DNA from: Gemmatimonadota bacterium
GTDB taxonomy: Bacteria > Gemmatimonadota > Gemmatimonadetes > Gemmatimonadales > Gemmatimonadaceae
Direction of reading: 5' to 3'
Length of the DNA: 64,000 bases
NCBI GenBank assembly: GCA_027307165.1
Contig: DAHUXM010000020.1
Location: 62,001-126,000 of the forward strand
The notes under the pieces were generated by a model, which was not told the origin of the DNA, did not search any database, and was given only the letters and a program-made list of their open reading frames with translations. The position numbers were made by a program, and so were the translations under genes. Numbering within the stretch: the first letter of the stretch is position 1; each line of letters begins with the position of its first letter. Shown here piece by piece: positions 34,551-42,248 of this stretch.

Positions 34551-35330
34551 ATGCTGAATGCACCTCGTCATGCCGAAGGCGCTGTCGCTTCACTCGGTCC
34601 ACCCATCGCGATTCCAACGGGCGGACGCCCCCGCGCAGCGGTCGGACGATTCTGGTATTCGCGCCCGCCCATCTGGCCATCCGTGCTCAGCGCCGCACTC
34701 CACGTCGCGGTGGTCGCCGCACTGGTCTGGACGGTTGGCGACGTACTCGATCGCCCGCAACCCGAAGGTCAGCTGGTCTCGTTCATCCCTCCGCCTCCGC
34801 GCAGTCCGTCCGTCGCTGGCGGTGGTGGCGAACACATAGCGGCATTCGCGTCGCTGGCGTACTTCTCCGGCATCGGACCCGGCGACGGTGCCAACGGCAA
34901 GGCGGAAAAGACCGACCGTGCAGCCAGGCGTGCCGCCGACAGTGACGTCCACGCCCCGGCCGCCGCCGTAGATACGGCGTCCGCGGCCGGTGACAATGTC
35001 TACACCAGCTTCGAGGTGGACAATGCGGTGCAGTTCTCGTACGGCAGCGCGGTTCCTCAGTATCCGCCCGATCTGCTGGCCCGCCGCGTGCCGGGAAAGG
35101 TCACGGTGCGATTCATCGTCGATACGTCAGGCACGGCCGACGTTCGGTCGCTCGAGATAATCAACTCCACCGATCCGCAGTTCGCCGCATCCGTGCGCGA
35201 CGCGCTTCCGCGCATGAAATTTCAGCCGGCGCGCCTCAACGGCAAGCGCGTGCGTCAGCTGGTGGAGCAGCCCTTCCGCTTCAACATCGATACGACCACG
35301 CCGAACCCACTCGACTCGGCGACAGAATAG
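34551..35330 (+). CDS. TonB-family energy transducer
   Basis: A 259-residue inner-membrane protein. A basic N-terminus precedes one helix (LSAALHVAVVAALVWTVGDVL), followed by a Pro/Gly-rich periplasmic linker (FIPPPPRSPSVAGGGGE) and the C-terminal TonB_C domain (PQYPPDLLARRVPGKVTVRFIVDTSGTADVRSLEIINSTDPQFAASVRDALPRMKF). GAGGGG lies ten bases before ATG 34551. Situated 98 bases after the phosphodiesterase, it probably energises the adjacent receptor; no ExbB/ExbD genes are in the window. Confidence 0.88.
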   Translation: MLNAPRHAEGAVASLGPPIAIPTGGRPRAAVGRFWYSRPPIWPSVLSAALHVAVVAALVWTVGDVLDRPQPEGQLVSFIPPPPRSPSVAGGGGEHIAAFASLAYFSGIGPGDGANGKAEKTDRAARRAADSDVHAPAAAVDTASAAGDNVYTSFEVDNAVQFSYGSAVPQYPPDLLARRVPGKVTVRFIVDTSGTADVRSLEIINSTDPQFAASVRDALPRMKFQPARLNGKRVRQLVEQPFRFNIDTTTPNPLDSATE

Positions 35331-35341
35331 TAGTTTGAATA

Positions 35342-36790
35342 ATGGCACAATCGCTCCCGCACTTTCGTCTCTTCGTCACCGGCGCGACTACTTCGGCAGC
35401 CGACGCAACGGTGTTCTCTCCCTACGACCGCACGCCAATCGCAACGTTCGCTGTCGCTGACGCCGGCGTGATCGAAACGGCGCTCGCCACTGCATCGGCG
35501 CTGTTCCGCGACAGAGCCAGATGGCTCGAACCTGCAGCGCGCATCGACATTCTTCGCAAGCTCGCGGATCGAATGGACGATGACGTCGAGCAGCTCGCAA
35601 TGACGATCGCGCGCGAAGGCGGTAAACCACTGGTGGATGTGCGCGCCGAGGCAATTCGCGCGGCCGATTCGGTGCGCGGATGTGTGGACGTGCTGCGCAC
35701 TCAGCACGGCAGCGAGATTCCGATGCGACTGAACGCTGCGTCATCGCATCACATGGCGTACACGTCGCTCGAGCCAGCGGGGCCGGTCGTCGCGATAAGC
35801 GCATTCAATCATCCGCTCAATCTCATCGTGCATCAGGTGGCGACGGCGATCGCCGCTGGCTGTCCGGTAATCGCGAAGCCCGCCGAGCGCACGCCGATGT
35901 CGTGCTTCGAGTTCGCGAAGATGCTGCACGACGCGGGACTGCCGGATGGATGGTGTCAGGTGGTGGTGCCGATGGATCATGCGCTGTCCGAGCGTCTCGC
36001 GACAGATCCGCGCGTCGCGTTTCTCACGTTCATCGGAAGTGCGAAGGTGGGCTGGATGCTGCGGTCGAAATTGCCACCAGGTACGCGGTGCGCGCTCGAG
36101 CATGGTGGTGCTGCGCCGGTTATCGTCGCGGAAGACGCCGACATCGAGAAGATGCTTCCGATGCTTGTGAAGGGTTCGTTCTATCACGCGGGGCAGGTGT
36201 GCGTTTCGATCCAGCGAATCTTCGCGCACCGCTCGATCGCGAAGCAGCTTGCCGACAAGCTCGCAGATCGTGTGAAGAAGCTTCGCGTTGGCGATCCGAC
36301 GAGTGCGGACACGGAAGTCGGTCCACTCATCGCAACTTCCGAAGTCGATCGCGTCGAGCAGTGGGTACGCGAAGCGAAGGATGGCGGCGCGAAAGTGCTG
36401 TGCGGCGGCAAGCGAATCTCCGACACGTGCTACGCATGCACCGTGTTGTACGATCCACCGCGCGACGCGAAGGTCAGCACGCTCGAAGTATTCGGCCCCG
36501 TGGTATGCGTGTATCCGTACGACCACATGGACGATGCGATCGATCGCGCGAACGCACTGCCGTTCGCGTTTCAGTCAGCGATCTGCACACGCTCGCTCGA
36601 CACCGCATTGCGTGCGTTCCGCCGGCTGGATGCGACTGCGGTGATGGTAAACGAGAGCACGACCTTCCGTGTGGACTGGATGCCGTTCGCGGGACGACGA
36701 ACGTCCGGACTCGGCACCGGCGGAATCGGCTACTCCATCCGTGACATGCAGGTGGAGAAGATGCTCGTCATCAAGTCGGACGAGCTGTAA
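35342..36790 (+). CDS. Aldehyde dehydrogenase family protein
   Basis: A 482-residue NAD(P)-dependent dehydrogenase. The cofactor-binding stretch GPVVAISAFNHPLNLIVHQVATAIAAGCPVIAKPAERTP, the general-base segment RCALEHGGAAPVIV (Glu), and the catalytic Cys in FYHAGQVCVSIQRIF are in the usual order, followed by LEVFGPVVCVYPY and a C-terminal SGLGTGGIGYSIRDM. The start ATG 35342 lies 11 bases after the TonB stop. Close to the succinate-semialdehyde / glyceraldehyde-3-phosphate (non-phosphorylating) type; the precise aldehyde is unknown. Confidence 0.9.
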   Translation: MAQSLPHFRLFVTGATTSAADATVFSPYDRTPIATFAVADAGVIETALATASALFRDRARWLEPAARIDILRKLADRMDDDVEQLAMTIAREGGKPLVDVRAEAIRAADSVRGCVDVLRTQHGSEIPMRLNAASSHHMAYTSLEPAGPVVAISAFNHPLNLIVHQVATAIAAGCPVIAKPAERTPMSCFEFAKMLHDAGLPDGWCQVVVPMDHALSERLATDPRVAFLTFIGSAKVGWMLRSKLPPGTRCALEHGGAAPVIVAEDADIEKMLPMLVKGSFYHAGQVCVSIQRIFAHRSIAKQLADKLADRVKKLRVGDPTSADTEVGPLIATSEVDRVEQWVREAKDGGAKVLCGGKRISDTCYACTVLYDPPRDAKVSTLEVFGPVVCVYPYDHMDDAIDRANALPFAFQSAICTRSLDTALRAFRRLDATAVMVNESTTFRVDWMPFAGRRTSGLGTGGIGYSIRDMQVEKMLVIKSDEL

Positions 36791-36826
36791 GACGGTGGTG
36801 GACGGAGCCGCCGGATTCGTCAGAAG

Positions 36827-36947
36827 TCGTCATTCCCGCGAAAGCGGACTCAGAGAATCGTCATTCCCGCGAAAGCGGGCTCAGAGAATCGTCATTCCCG
36901 CGAAAGCGGGCTCAGAGAATCGTCATTCCCGCGAACGCGGGAATCCA
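36827..36947 (+). repeat. Tandem array of four 31-base repeats
   Basis: The unit begins TCGTCATTCCCGCGAAAG, continues with a GCGGG closing arm and ends TCAGAGAA. Copies lie at 36827-36857, 36858-36888 and 36889-36919; a fourth (from 36920) diverges after the hairpin into GGAATCCAT. Each unit contains the small palindrome CCCGCGAAAGCGGG. The array sits just after the aldehyde dehydrogenase gene. There are no spacers, so it is not a CRISPR array. The core matches a widespread REP-like intergenic element type. Confidence 0.85.
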
Positions 36948-37024
36948 TGTTATCGATCTCCAATTGCTATGACGATGAAAACTGGTCGGCAATAGATGGA
37001 TTCCCGCTTTCGCGGGAATGACGA
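36920..37024. repeat. Inverted pair of 29-base REP-like elements (MITE-like)
   Basis: The last tandem copy (36920-36948) and an inverted copy (36996-37024) are reverse complements except for one base. They enclose 47 bases with no coding potential. The arrangement looks like a small non-autonomous element or a paired REP unit able to form a long hairpin. Confidence 0.75.
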
Positions 37025-37041
37025 GACTTTAGAATTCCCAA

Positions 37042-37061
37042 GGCGCGGATGTATCCGCGCC
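37042..37061. repeat. Short palindrome (9-base arms)
   Basis: GGCGCGGAT-GT-ATCCGCGCC is a perfect hairpin downstream of the inverted REP unit. A further short GGCGGGAATGACGA remnant follows at 37066-37079. It could act as a terminator or belong to another short repeat family. Confidence 0.55.
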
Positions 37062-37091
37062 CTACGGCGGGAATGACGATGAATTGCCCGC

Positions 37092-37313
37092 CTAGTGCGT
37101 CGTACTCGCTGGCGCTGGCGCCGCCGGTGCCTCGGCGGGCTGAATCACCGTCGACCGCTCATTCGGGGAAATCGGGTTGATCGGGTCGTGCCAGACCGTG
37201 AGGTGCAGGAAGAATAGAAACGCCCATGTCGCAGCGGTGAGTACGAGGGCGGTTCCGACGCCCCACCATCCACTGTGTGGGCCGGTCAGTTTTTCATTGT
37301 TTTCAGCGGGCAT
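37092..37313 (-). CDS. Small single-pass membrane protein
   Basis: A 73-residue protein with one helix (GWWGVGTALVLTAATWAFLFFLHLTVW) and an Ala/Pro-rich C-terminal tail ending TTH. The short loop after the helix, HDPINPISPNERSTVIQ, is polar. Not recognised; the size resembles accessory subunits of membrane complexes. It lies on the minus strand after the aspartyl-protease gene. Confidence 0.6.
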   Translation of the reverse strand: MPAENNEKLTGPHSGWWGVGTALVLTAATWAFLFFLHLTVWHDPINPISPNERSTVIQPAEAPAAPAPASTTH

Positions 37314-37379
37314 TCGTCAAATGTAGTGCGTCCGGAAGTGTGATAACAAGCGCGATCGTGCACCCGAACACCCATTCGG

Positions 37380-38732
37380 TCACTTGCTCGCGATGTCCAG
37401 CCGGCCGTTGGTCATGTCGATCCGGAGTATGCCGCCGCGACCCGCGTCGGCGCCAAGGGTGCCGTCCAGGGTGAAAATGGTCGGGTACTGCGCTTCATAA
37501 AGGAAGATTCGCTTGAACGTGAGCGGGATATCACCCAGGTACAGCCGCACCGAAGGGATCACGATACCCGATTCGCTCTTGCTCCCGCCGAAGCCCAGTA
37601 CGGTACGCCGCTCGGCGGGCCTCCACCTGGCGTGGGTCTTGGTTGCCATCCCGGGCGTGCCGAAGGTCTCCTCGGCGCCTGTGTCGAGGACCAGATGGAC
37701 CGTCGCGCCGGTTTCGGAGATCAGGGTCACGATCGGTACGCCATACCAGGAGAGATTGCGTCCCTTTTCCTCCCCCTTGGCCGGCCGGCGGGGCGATGGC
37801 TTGCGGAGAATGACCCGATCGTGGATATCATCGATCGTCAGGTCGAGCGACCGGATCACGTCGAAGCCGATCACGCCGTCGATGGGTTGCGGCGCGAGGC
37901 CGGAGCTGACCTCCCGCATCTGGAGCGCGCCGGGGCTGACTATCATCGCGCGCGCGTTGGTGACGGTCACACCACCGATCTTCAACGAGTTGACGACTGC
38001 CGCTCGTGTTGGCAGTCGTCCGACGGATGTCACCAGCTCCAGCGTGTCGCCGTTGATGCCTGCGACATGGGACGCGTCCGCCACGTCCGACGTAAGGATC
38101 GTGATGCTCGACCCCGTGTCCAGCCAGAAGTGTCGAGTGACACCGTTCACTACCACGGGGACGATCGGCACACCGCTCTCCGAGTGCCCGAGCGGCACGA
38201 CGGACATCGAATCCGCGAACGCGATGCTCGTCGAGACACCCCTGAACGCCGACGCCCAGGTCTCGACACCTGCAGCATCCCGGGACTCACTCTTGGCCGA
38301 GTCGGCATAGAACGCCAGCCGGGTCCAGTTTCCTTCGGCGGTAAGGATCGCACCGTAGGTGATTCGCGCGGCATTGCGGACCACGCTGTCCTTTGCCGAC
38401 AGAAGCGGGACGACGGTCGAGTCCGCCGCGGCATTGTCTCCGCCGAGGAAATCCTCGATGGCGTCGGCAAGCTTTCGCTGCTCGCTCCCGTCGGCGACAA
38501 TCCACGCGGCCTGGACGTTCACATCCGCGAGTGCCTTCCAGAACGTATCGTACCAGCGGATGGCAGCGTGCGGCGCGTCGCCCGGACGCGGTTGCGATGC
38601 TTCGACCACGGGCCGAGCCGTTATGACGAGCGGTTTCGGCGTGATGCACGAGGTCGATGCGAGAAGCAACGCGGCGCAGATTACGCGCGGCGGCGGAGTG
38701 CCTTTCAGATACTGGGCGCGATGCTCGGCCAT
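37380..38732 (-). CDS. Lipoprotein with two retropepsin-like aspartyl protease domains
   Basis: From ATG 38732 the protein has 450 residues and a lipobox LASTSC (Cys29). The first half contains a helical segment, then HFWLDTGSSITIL (Asp205) and GVIGFDVIRSLDLTID, a complete clan AA unit. The second half repeats the pattern with HLVLDTGAEETFG (Asp350) and LDGTLGADAGRGGILRIDM. Two D-T-G boxes in one chain recall pepsin-like two-lobe enzymes built from retropepsin units. Membrane-anchored on the periplasmic side. The substrate is unknown. Confidence 0.82.
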   Translation of the reverse strand: MAEHRAQYLKGTPPPRVICAALLLASTSCITPKPLVITARPVVEASQPRPGDAPHAAIRWYDTFWKALADVNVQAAWIVADGSEQRKLADAIEDFLGGDNAAADSTVVPLLSAKDSVVRNAARITYGAILTAEGNWTRLAFYADSAKSESRDAAGVETWASAFRGVSTSIAFADSMSVVPLGHSESGVPIVPVVVNGVTRHFWLDTGSSITILTSDVADASHVAGINGDTLELVTSVGRLPTRAAVVNSLKIGGVTVTNARAMIVSPGALQMREVSSGLAPQPIDGVIGFDVIRSLDLTIDDIHDRVILRKPSPRRPAKGEEKGRNLSWYGVPIVTLISETGATVHLVLDTGAEETFGTPGMATKTHARWRPAERRTVLGFGGSKSESGIVIPSVRLYLGDIPLTFKRIFLYEAQYPTIFTLDGTLGADAGRGGILRIDMTNGRLDIASK

Positions 38733-38868
38733 GGTTCGATATGGTCGCTCCACAGATCCAATATGCACTGGGCGCCGTACTGCGCCATTGGAAACCCGGA
38801 GCTATATCTTAAGACCCCGGAGACATTCTGTTCGTTTCCGCGCCGTACCTCCAGGGGGGAGACCCTAT

Positions 38869-39591
38869 ATGGCTGTTGAACGACATCACTGGTTCGTACG
38901 CGTGACGCACTGGGTGAACGCGGTGGCGCTCGTGATCATGATCGGGAGCGGGTTGCAGATATTCAACGCCTATCCAATGTTCGCGCGGCGTGGAATGACG
39001 TTCTGCTGTTATCCTTTCGCGGGGAAGGCCATACCGCACTGGGCGACATTCGGTGGATGGCTAGCCGGTGCGCGCAACTGGCACTTTGCGATGATGTGGC
39101 TGTTCGTGGTGAACGGCATCGCGTACGTGATCTTCATCTACCTGCACGGCGAGTGGCGCGACCTGGTCCCGCGTCGTGGTGACGTTCGCGATTCCTGGGA
39201 GATGCTCAAGTTCTACGCGTTCGTGCGCAAGAAGCATCCGCATCAGGGCAAGCACAACGCTCTGCAGAAATTCACTTATTTCGCGATCCCGATTCTCGCA
39301 GCGCTCGCGGTGATAACGGGCCTCGCAGTGTGGAAGCCGGTCTCGCTCGCTCCACTCACCAATCTGATGGGTGGATACGTGTACGCGCGTTACTGGCACT
39401 TTCTAGTGATGCTCGCGCTCGTCGTTCTTTCAGCGATTCACATATTCATGGTATTCGCCGTGGATCCGTATTCGATACGCTCTATAGTGACGGGGAAGTA
39501 CAATCCCGATCGTGCGCCGGAGTTGCGTGATGCACGTCCGTTCTATCACATCTTCACTCGCGCGAGGCACGACGTCGATGCGCAGGCGTGA
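38869..39591 (+). CDS. Membrane cytochrome b subunit (cytochrome b561 / thiosulfate-reductase-like)
   Basis: A 240-residue four-helix heme protein from ATG 38869, preceded by GGGGGGAG. Heme-ligand His positions are in VERHHWFVRVTHWVNAVALV, GARNWHFAMMW, ARYWHFLVMLALVVLSAIHIFMVF, the pattern of Ni/Fe-hydrogenase or formate-dehydrogenase gamma-type cytochromes. It passes electrons between the quinone pool and a periplasmic partner. The molybdoprotein gene begins within its last codons, so the two clearly form one electron-transfer pair. Confidence 0.88.
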   Translation: MAVERHHWFVRVTHWVNAVALVIMIGSGLQIFNAYPMFARRGMTFCCYPFAGKAIPHWATFGGWLAGARNWHFAMMWLFVVNGIAYVIFIYLHGEWRDLVPRRGDVRDSWEMLKFYAFVRKKHPHQGKHNALQKFTYFAIPILAALAVITGLAVWKPVSLAPLTNLMGGYVYARYWHFLVMLALVVLSAIHIFMVFAVDPYSIRSIVTGKYNPDRAPELRDARPFYHIFTRARHDVDAQA

Positions 39592-40285
39592 CTTTCTTCT
39601 TGCCAGTGGCGGATTGAGTGCATCGTGGCTTCTCGCTGCGTGCGGTTCGCGCGGACCGAAGGGCGCTGAGAAGCTGTTGAAGTATGCGATGCGAAAGAAC
39701 GAGACGCTCGAGCGCGGACTGTTCCGTCATACGTCGATGGATGCACCGTCGTCGCGATGGCGCAACGCGGGGGTGGCGTTACCGAAATATTACATTTCGG
39801 ATACAGTTCCAGTGTGGGACATTTCGGCGCGCGGACAGTGGACGCTCGAAGTGTCGGGGCTCGTCACGCGTCCGCTCACACTGACGATGGACATGCTGCA
39901 GCGTCTGCCGCGAATCACGCAGCGCGTGAATCATTACTGCGTCGAGGGATGGACCGCGGTGGAAACGTGGACAGGAGTTCGGATGAGCGATCTCGCGCGT
40001 GCAGCTGGCGCGACTCCGGACGCGAAATACGTCGACTTTCAGTCGTTCGACAACGACTACCACGAGAGCTGGGACATCGAGAGCGCGATGCATCCGCAGA
40101 CGCTCATCTGTTACGGACTTGACGGCAGGATGCTGGAGCCCGGCCACGGCGCGCCGGCGCGTCTCTTCTCACCGGTGAAGCTGGGCTACAAGAACACGAA
40201 ATACCTCACAAAGATAGTCTTCATGCCCAAACGCAACGGCGGATACTGGAGCGACCAGGGCTACGAGTGGTACGCGGGGACGTAG
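39578..40285 (+). CDS. Tat-exported molybdopterin oxidoreductase (sulfite oxidase / MsrP-like)
   Basis: A 235-residue molybdoenzyme. ATG 39578 gives MRRRDFLLASGG, a twin-arginine signal, followed by a lipobox-like LLAAC (Cys22). The oxidoreductase fold shows in LEVSGLVTRPLTLTMDMLQRLP, HYCVEGW with the Mo-ligating Cys121, WTGVRMSDLARAAGA, VDFQSFDNDYHESWDIESAMHPQTLICYGLDG and GAPARLFSPVKLGYKNTKYL. It matches the YedY/MsrP and sulfite-oxidase core. Starts 14 bases inside the cytochrome b gene. The pair resembles MsrP-MsrQ-type methionine-sulfoxide repair, but the membrane partner is a b561-like protein, so the substrate is open. Confidence 0.88.
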   Translation: MRRRDFLLASGGLSASWLLAACGSRGPKGAEKLLKYAMRKNETLERGLFRHTSMDAPSSRWRNAGVALPKYYISDTVPVWDISARGQWTLEVSGLVTRPLTLTMDMLQRLPRITQRVNHYCVEGWTAVETWTGVRMSDLARAAGATPDAKYVDFQSFDNDYHESWDIESAMHPQTLICYGLDGRMLEPGHGAPARLFSPVKLGYKNTKYLTKIVFMPKRNGGYWSDQGYEWYAGT

Positions 40286-40341
40286 GGGGCGGGGACGTAG
40301 GGGGCCGGAGTGGGGACGGGGCGGGGACGGAGTGGGGACGG
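40274..40341 (+). repeat. G-rich tandem repeats with G-quadruplex potential
   Basis: GCGGGGACGTAGGGG occurs twice in tandem (40274-40288, 40289-40303). The first copy contains the stop codon of the molybdoprotein. It is followed by three 11-base units close to AGTGGGGACGG (40309-40341). Four G-runs of at least four within 30 bases fit a canonical G-quadruplex pattern on the coding strand. Confidence 0.7.
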
Positions 40342-40413
40342 ACTCCGGACGGGCCCGGGAGGAAATTTCTGCCGGTGAATAACGCGCGGATGTAGCCGAG
40401 ACTTGGCGACACT

Positions 40414-41781
40414 ATGTCCGCGCGCATCAACCTTTCAGAGGTGATTTCCGCGCTTTCGTGTGCGCTGGATCTCACGGAAGGCCAGCCCATTGGCCACACG
40501 ATGCGCACCTGCCTGATCGGCATGCGCCTGAGCCGCGAGCTGGACATGAACCCGTCAGACAGCGCCGCGCTCTACTATGCGCTCCTTCTCAAGGACGCCG
40601 GCTGTTCCAACAACGCTGCTCGGCTCTGCCAGCTGTTCGGGACGGACGATCTCGAGCTCAAGCCTCGAATGAGAAATGTCGACCGCCAGAACAGGGTGGC
40701 TCTCGCTGTGGAGACGGCACGTACGGTCGCGATGGAAGGCGGCCTCTCGGACAAGCTCAGGCATTTCGTTGGCGTCGCCCGCGCCGAAGACGTGATGAAG
40801 GAGATCATGGGATTGCGGTGCGAGCGAGGCGCTGACATCGCCATCCGGCTGGGATTCCCGCAGGCCACCGCCGATGCGGTGAGACACCTGGACGAGCACT
40901 GGAACGGCAAGGGCCATCCCGACGGGCTTGCCGGACCCGCGATCCCGCTCATGTCGCGGATCGCGAATCTTGCCCAGGTGATCGATGTGTTTCATCAGCA
41001 TGACGGCTCCAGAGGCGCGATCGGGATCGCGCGGCGCCGGAGCGGGACCTGGTTTGATCCGGCCCTTGTGGATCGCGTCGTGGGGTGGCGTCATGAATCG
41101 AGCTGGTGGGAGAGGCTCGACAGTACCGATCCGACCGATGAAGTGATCGGCGCCGAGCCCGCGTCACAGCTGCGCTGGGTGAGCGAGGAGGATCTGGATG
41201 TCGTGGCGCGCGCCTTCGCCGACATAATCGACGCCAAGTCACCGTACACCTACTCGCATTCCCGCAACGTGGCGTCGTATGCGCTGGGCATCGCGCGCGA
41301 GATGAAGCTCGATTCAGGCACTCAGCGACGGGTATACCGCGCCGGCCTTCTTCACGACATTGGCAAGCTGGGTGTGTCGAATTCCATCCTCGACAAGGCC
41401 GGACCACTTACCGATTCCGAGCGAAAATCGGTGGAGCGCCATCCGTTCTTTACCTGGGAGATCCTGTCCCGGGTACCTGCCTTCCGCGACTTCGCCTGGT
41501 CGGCGGCCCTGCATCATGAACGACTGGACGGCAGCGGTTATCCATGGCATCTGAGCGGTAACAGACTCGACATGACCGCGAGAATTCTGTGCGTCGCCGA
41601 CGTGTACGAGGCTCTGACGGCTGACAGGCCATACCGCGCGAGTCTCCCGTGGATAGAATCGTCCCGAATCCTGAACGAGGGCCGCGGGACGGCTTTCGAT
41701 CCGACCGTTCTCGATGCTCTGGCAGCCTTCAGAAGTGCCGTCGCTGACATGACCGAGCTGGTTCCTCTGGTTGCTGCATGA
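40414..41781 (+). CDS. Tandem HD-GYP protein (cyclic-di-GMP phosphodiesterase type), first domain degenerate
   Basis: A 455-residue cytoplasmic protein. The C-terminal half has an intact HD-GYP domain: HSRNVASYALGIA, GLLHDIGKLGV (His314, Asp315), ERHPFFTWEIL, ALHHERLDGSGYP near residue 370 and VADVYEALTADRPYR. The N-terminal half is a related copy in which the HD pair is replaced (LLKDAGC near residue 60) and the GYP motif reads HWNGKGHPDG near residue 160. So one domain is probably catalytic and the other regulatory. The family degrades cyclic di-GMP or cyclic GAMP. Confidence 0.86.
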   Translation: MSARINLSEVISALSCALDLTEGQPIGHTMRTCLIGMRLSRELDMNPSDSAALYYALLLKDAGCSNNAARLCQLFGTDDLELKPRMRNVDRQNRVALAVETARTVAMEGGLSDKLRHFVGVARAEDVMKEIMGLRCERGADIAIRLGFPQATADAVRHLDEHWNGKGHPDGLAGPAIPLMSRIANLAQVIDVFHQHDGSRGAIGIARRRSGTWFDPALVDRVVGWRHESSWWERLDSTDPTDEVIGAEPASQLRWVSEEDLDVVARAFADIIDAKSPYTYSHSRNVASYALGIAREMKLDSGTQRRVYRAGLLHDIGKLGVSNSILDKAGPLTDSERKSVERHPFFTWEILSRVPAFRDFAWSAALHHERLDGSGYPWHLSGNRLDMTARILCVADVYEALTADRPYRASLPWIESSRILNEGRGTAFDPTVLDALAAFRSAVADMTELVPLVAA

Positions 41782-41844
41782 CGCGTCGCCGCTCACGAAT
41801 CATTCACTGACGCCCGTCCGCTTCGATCGACCGTTCACTGCCTG

Positions 41845-41874
41845 TTGTCTTCTCAGAAACATACGTAGTATATT
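41845..41874 (+). promoter_or_regulatory. Sigma-70-like promoter before the 85-residue protein
   Basis: TTGTCT (41845-41850), an 18-base spacer, and TATATT (41869-41874). The expected start point is near 41881, which argues for ATG 41895 rather than GTG 41880 as the start codon. Confidence 0.5.
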
Positions 41875-41894
41875 TTCGCGTGCTAAGCGAACAG

Positions 41895-42152
41895 ATGGCG
41901 ACCCAATTTCGTGCGGCTCTGAGGACGCATTGCTCGGTCCCGGAGGGCGCGCACGACGAGGTACGCAGCGCGGTAAGCTGCGCTGCGGCAGAGGCGCATG
42001 ATGGCGGGCTCAGCGCGGCGCAGTTCGTGATCTGGGTGAAGCGCATCTGGGACGAGATCATGGACGAGGGAGCGCTCGCGGACAGTCCTGATCCGGCCCA
42101 CATTCGCGATGTTGTAATCTCCTCGGCGATAAAGGCGTACTACGTGCAATAG
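41895..42152 (+). CDS. Small hypothetical protein
   Basis: An 85-residue, mainly helical acidic protein (GTG 41880 would add five residues). The segments AHDGGLSAAQFVIWVKRIWDEIMDEGA and DVVISSAIKAYYVQ are amphipathic and no cofactor motif is visible. It has its own promoter and terminator and so is a single-gene unit. Not recognised. Confidence 0.55.
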   Translation: MATQFRAALRTHCSVPEGAHDEVRSAVSCAAAEAHDGGLSAAQFVIWVKRIWDEIMDEGALADSPDPAHIRDVVISSAIKAYYVQ

Positions 42153-42211
42153 TTAGCCACGTCCCCGCTCGCACGGCGTCGCGCACAGGCCCGTACGTCA
42201 TGCAGATTCGG

Positions 42212-42241
42212 GGCACCGCTTCGGCGGGGCGCCTTTAACTT
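42212..42241 (+). terminator. Hairpin with TTCG tetraloop before the glucan synthetase gene
   Basis: CCGC-TTCG-GCGG with further GGC/GCC pairing around one mismatch (42212-42233) is followed by TTTAACTTT. It lies between the 85-residue gene and the large synthetase gene and fits an intrinsic terminator. Confidence 0.5.
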
Positions 42242-42248
42242 TCGCTAC

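Noticed and set aside
36827-36947. Possible CRISPR array (four regularly spaced repeats)
   Set aside because: The units are directly adjacent with no unique spacers, and the sequence matches REP-like intergenic repeats. No cas gene is in the window.
36669-36995. Open frame of 108 codons over the repeat cluster
   Set aside because: It is a translation of the aldehyde dehydrogenase 3' end in another frame plus the repeats; the Arg/Lys/Pro-rich product is a known artefact of this repeat type.
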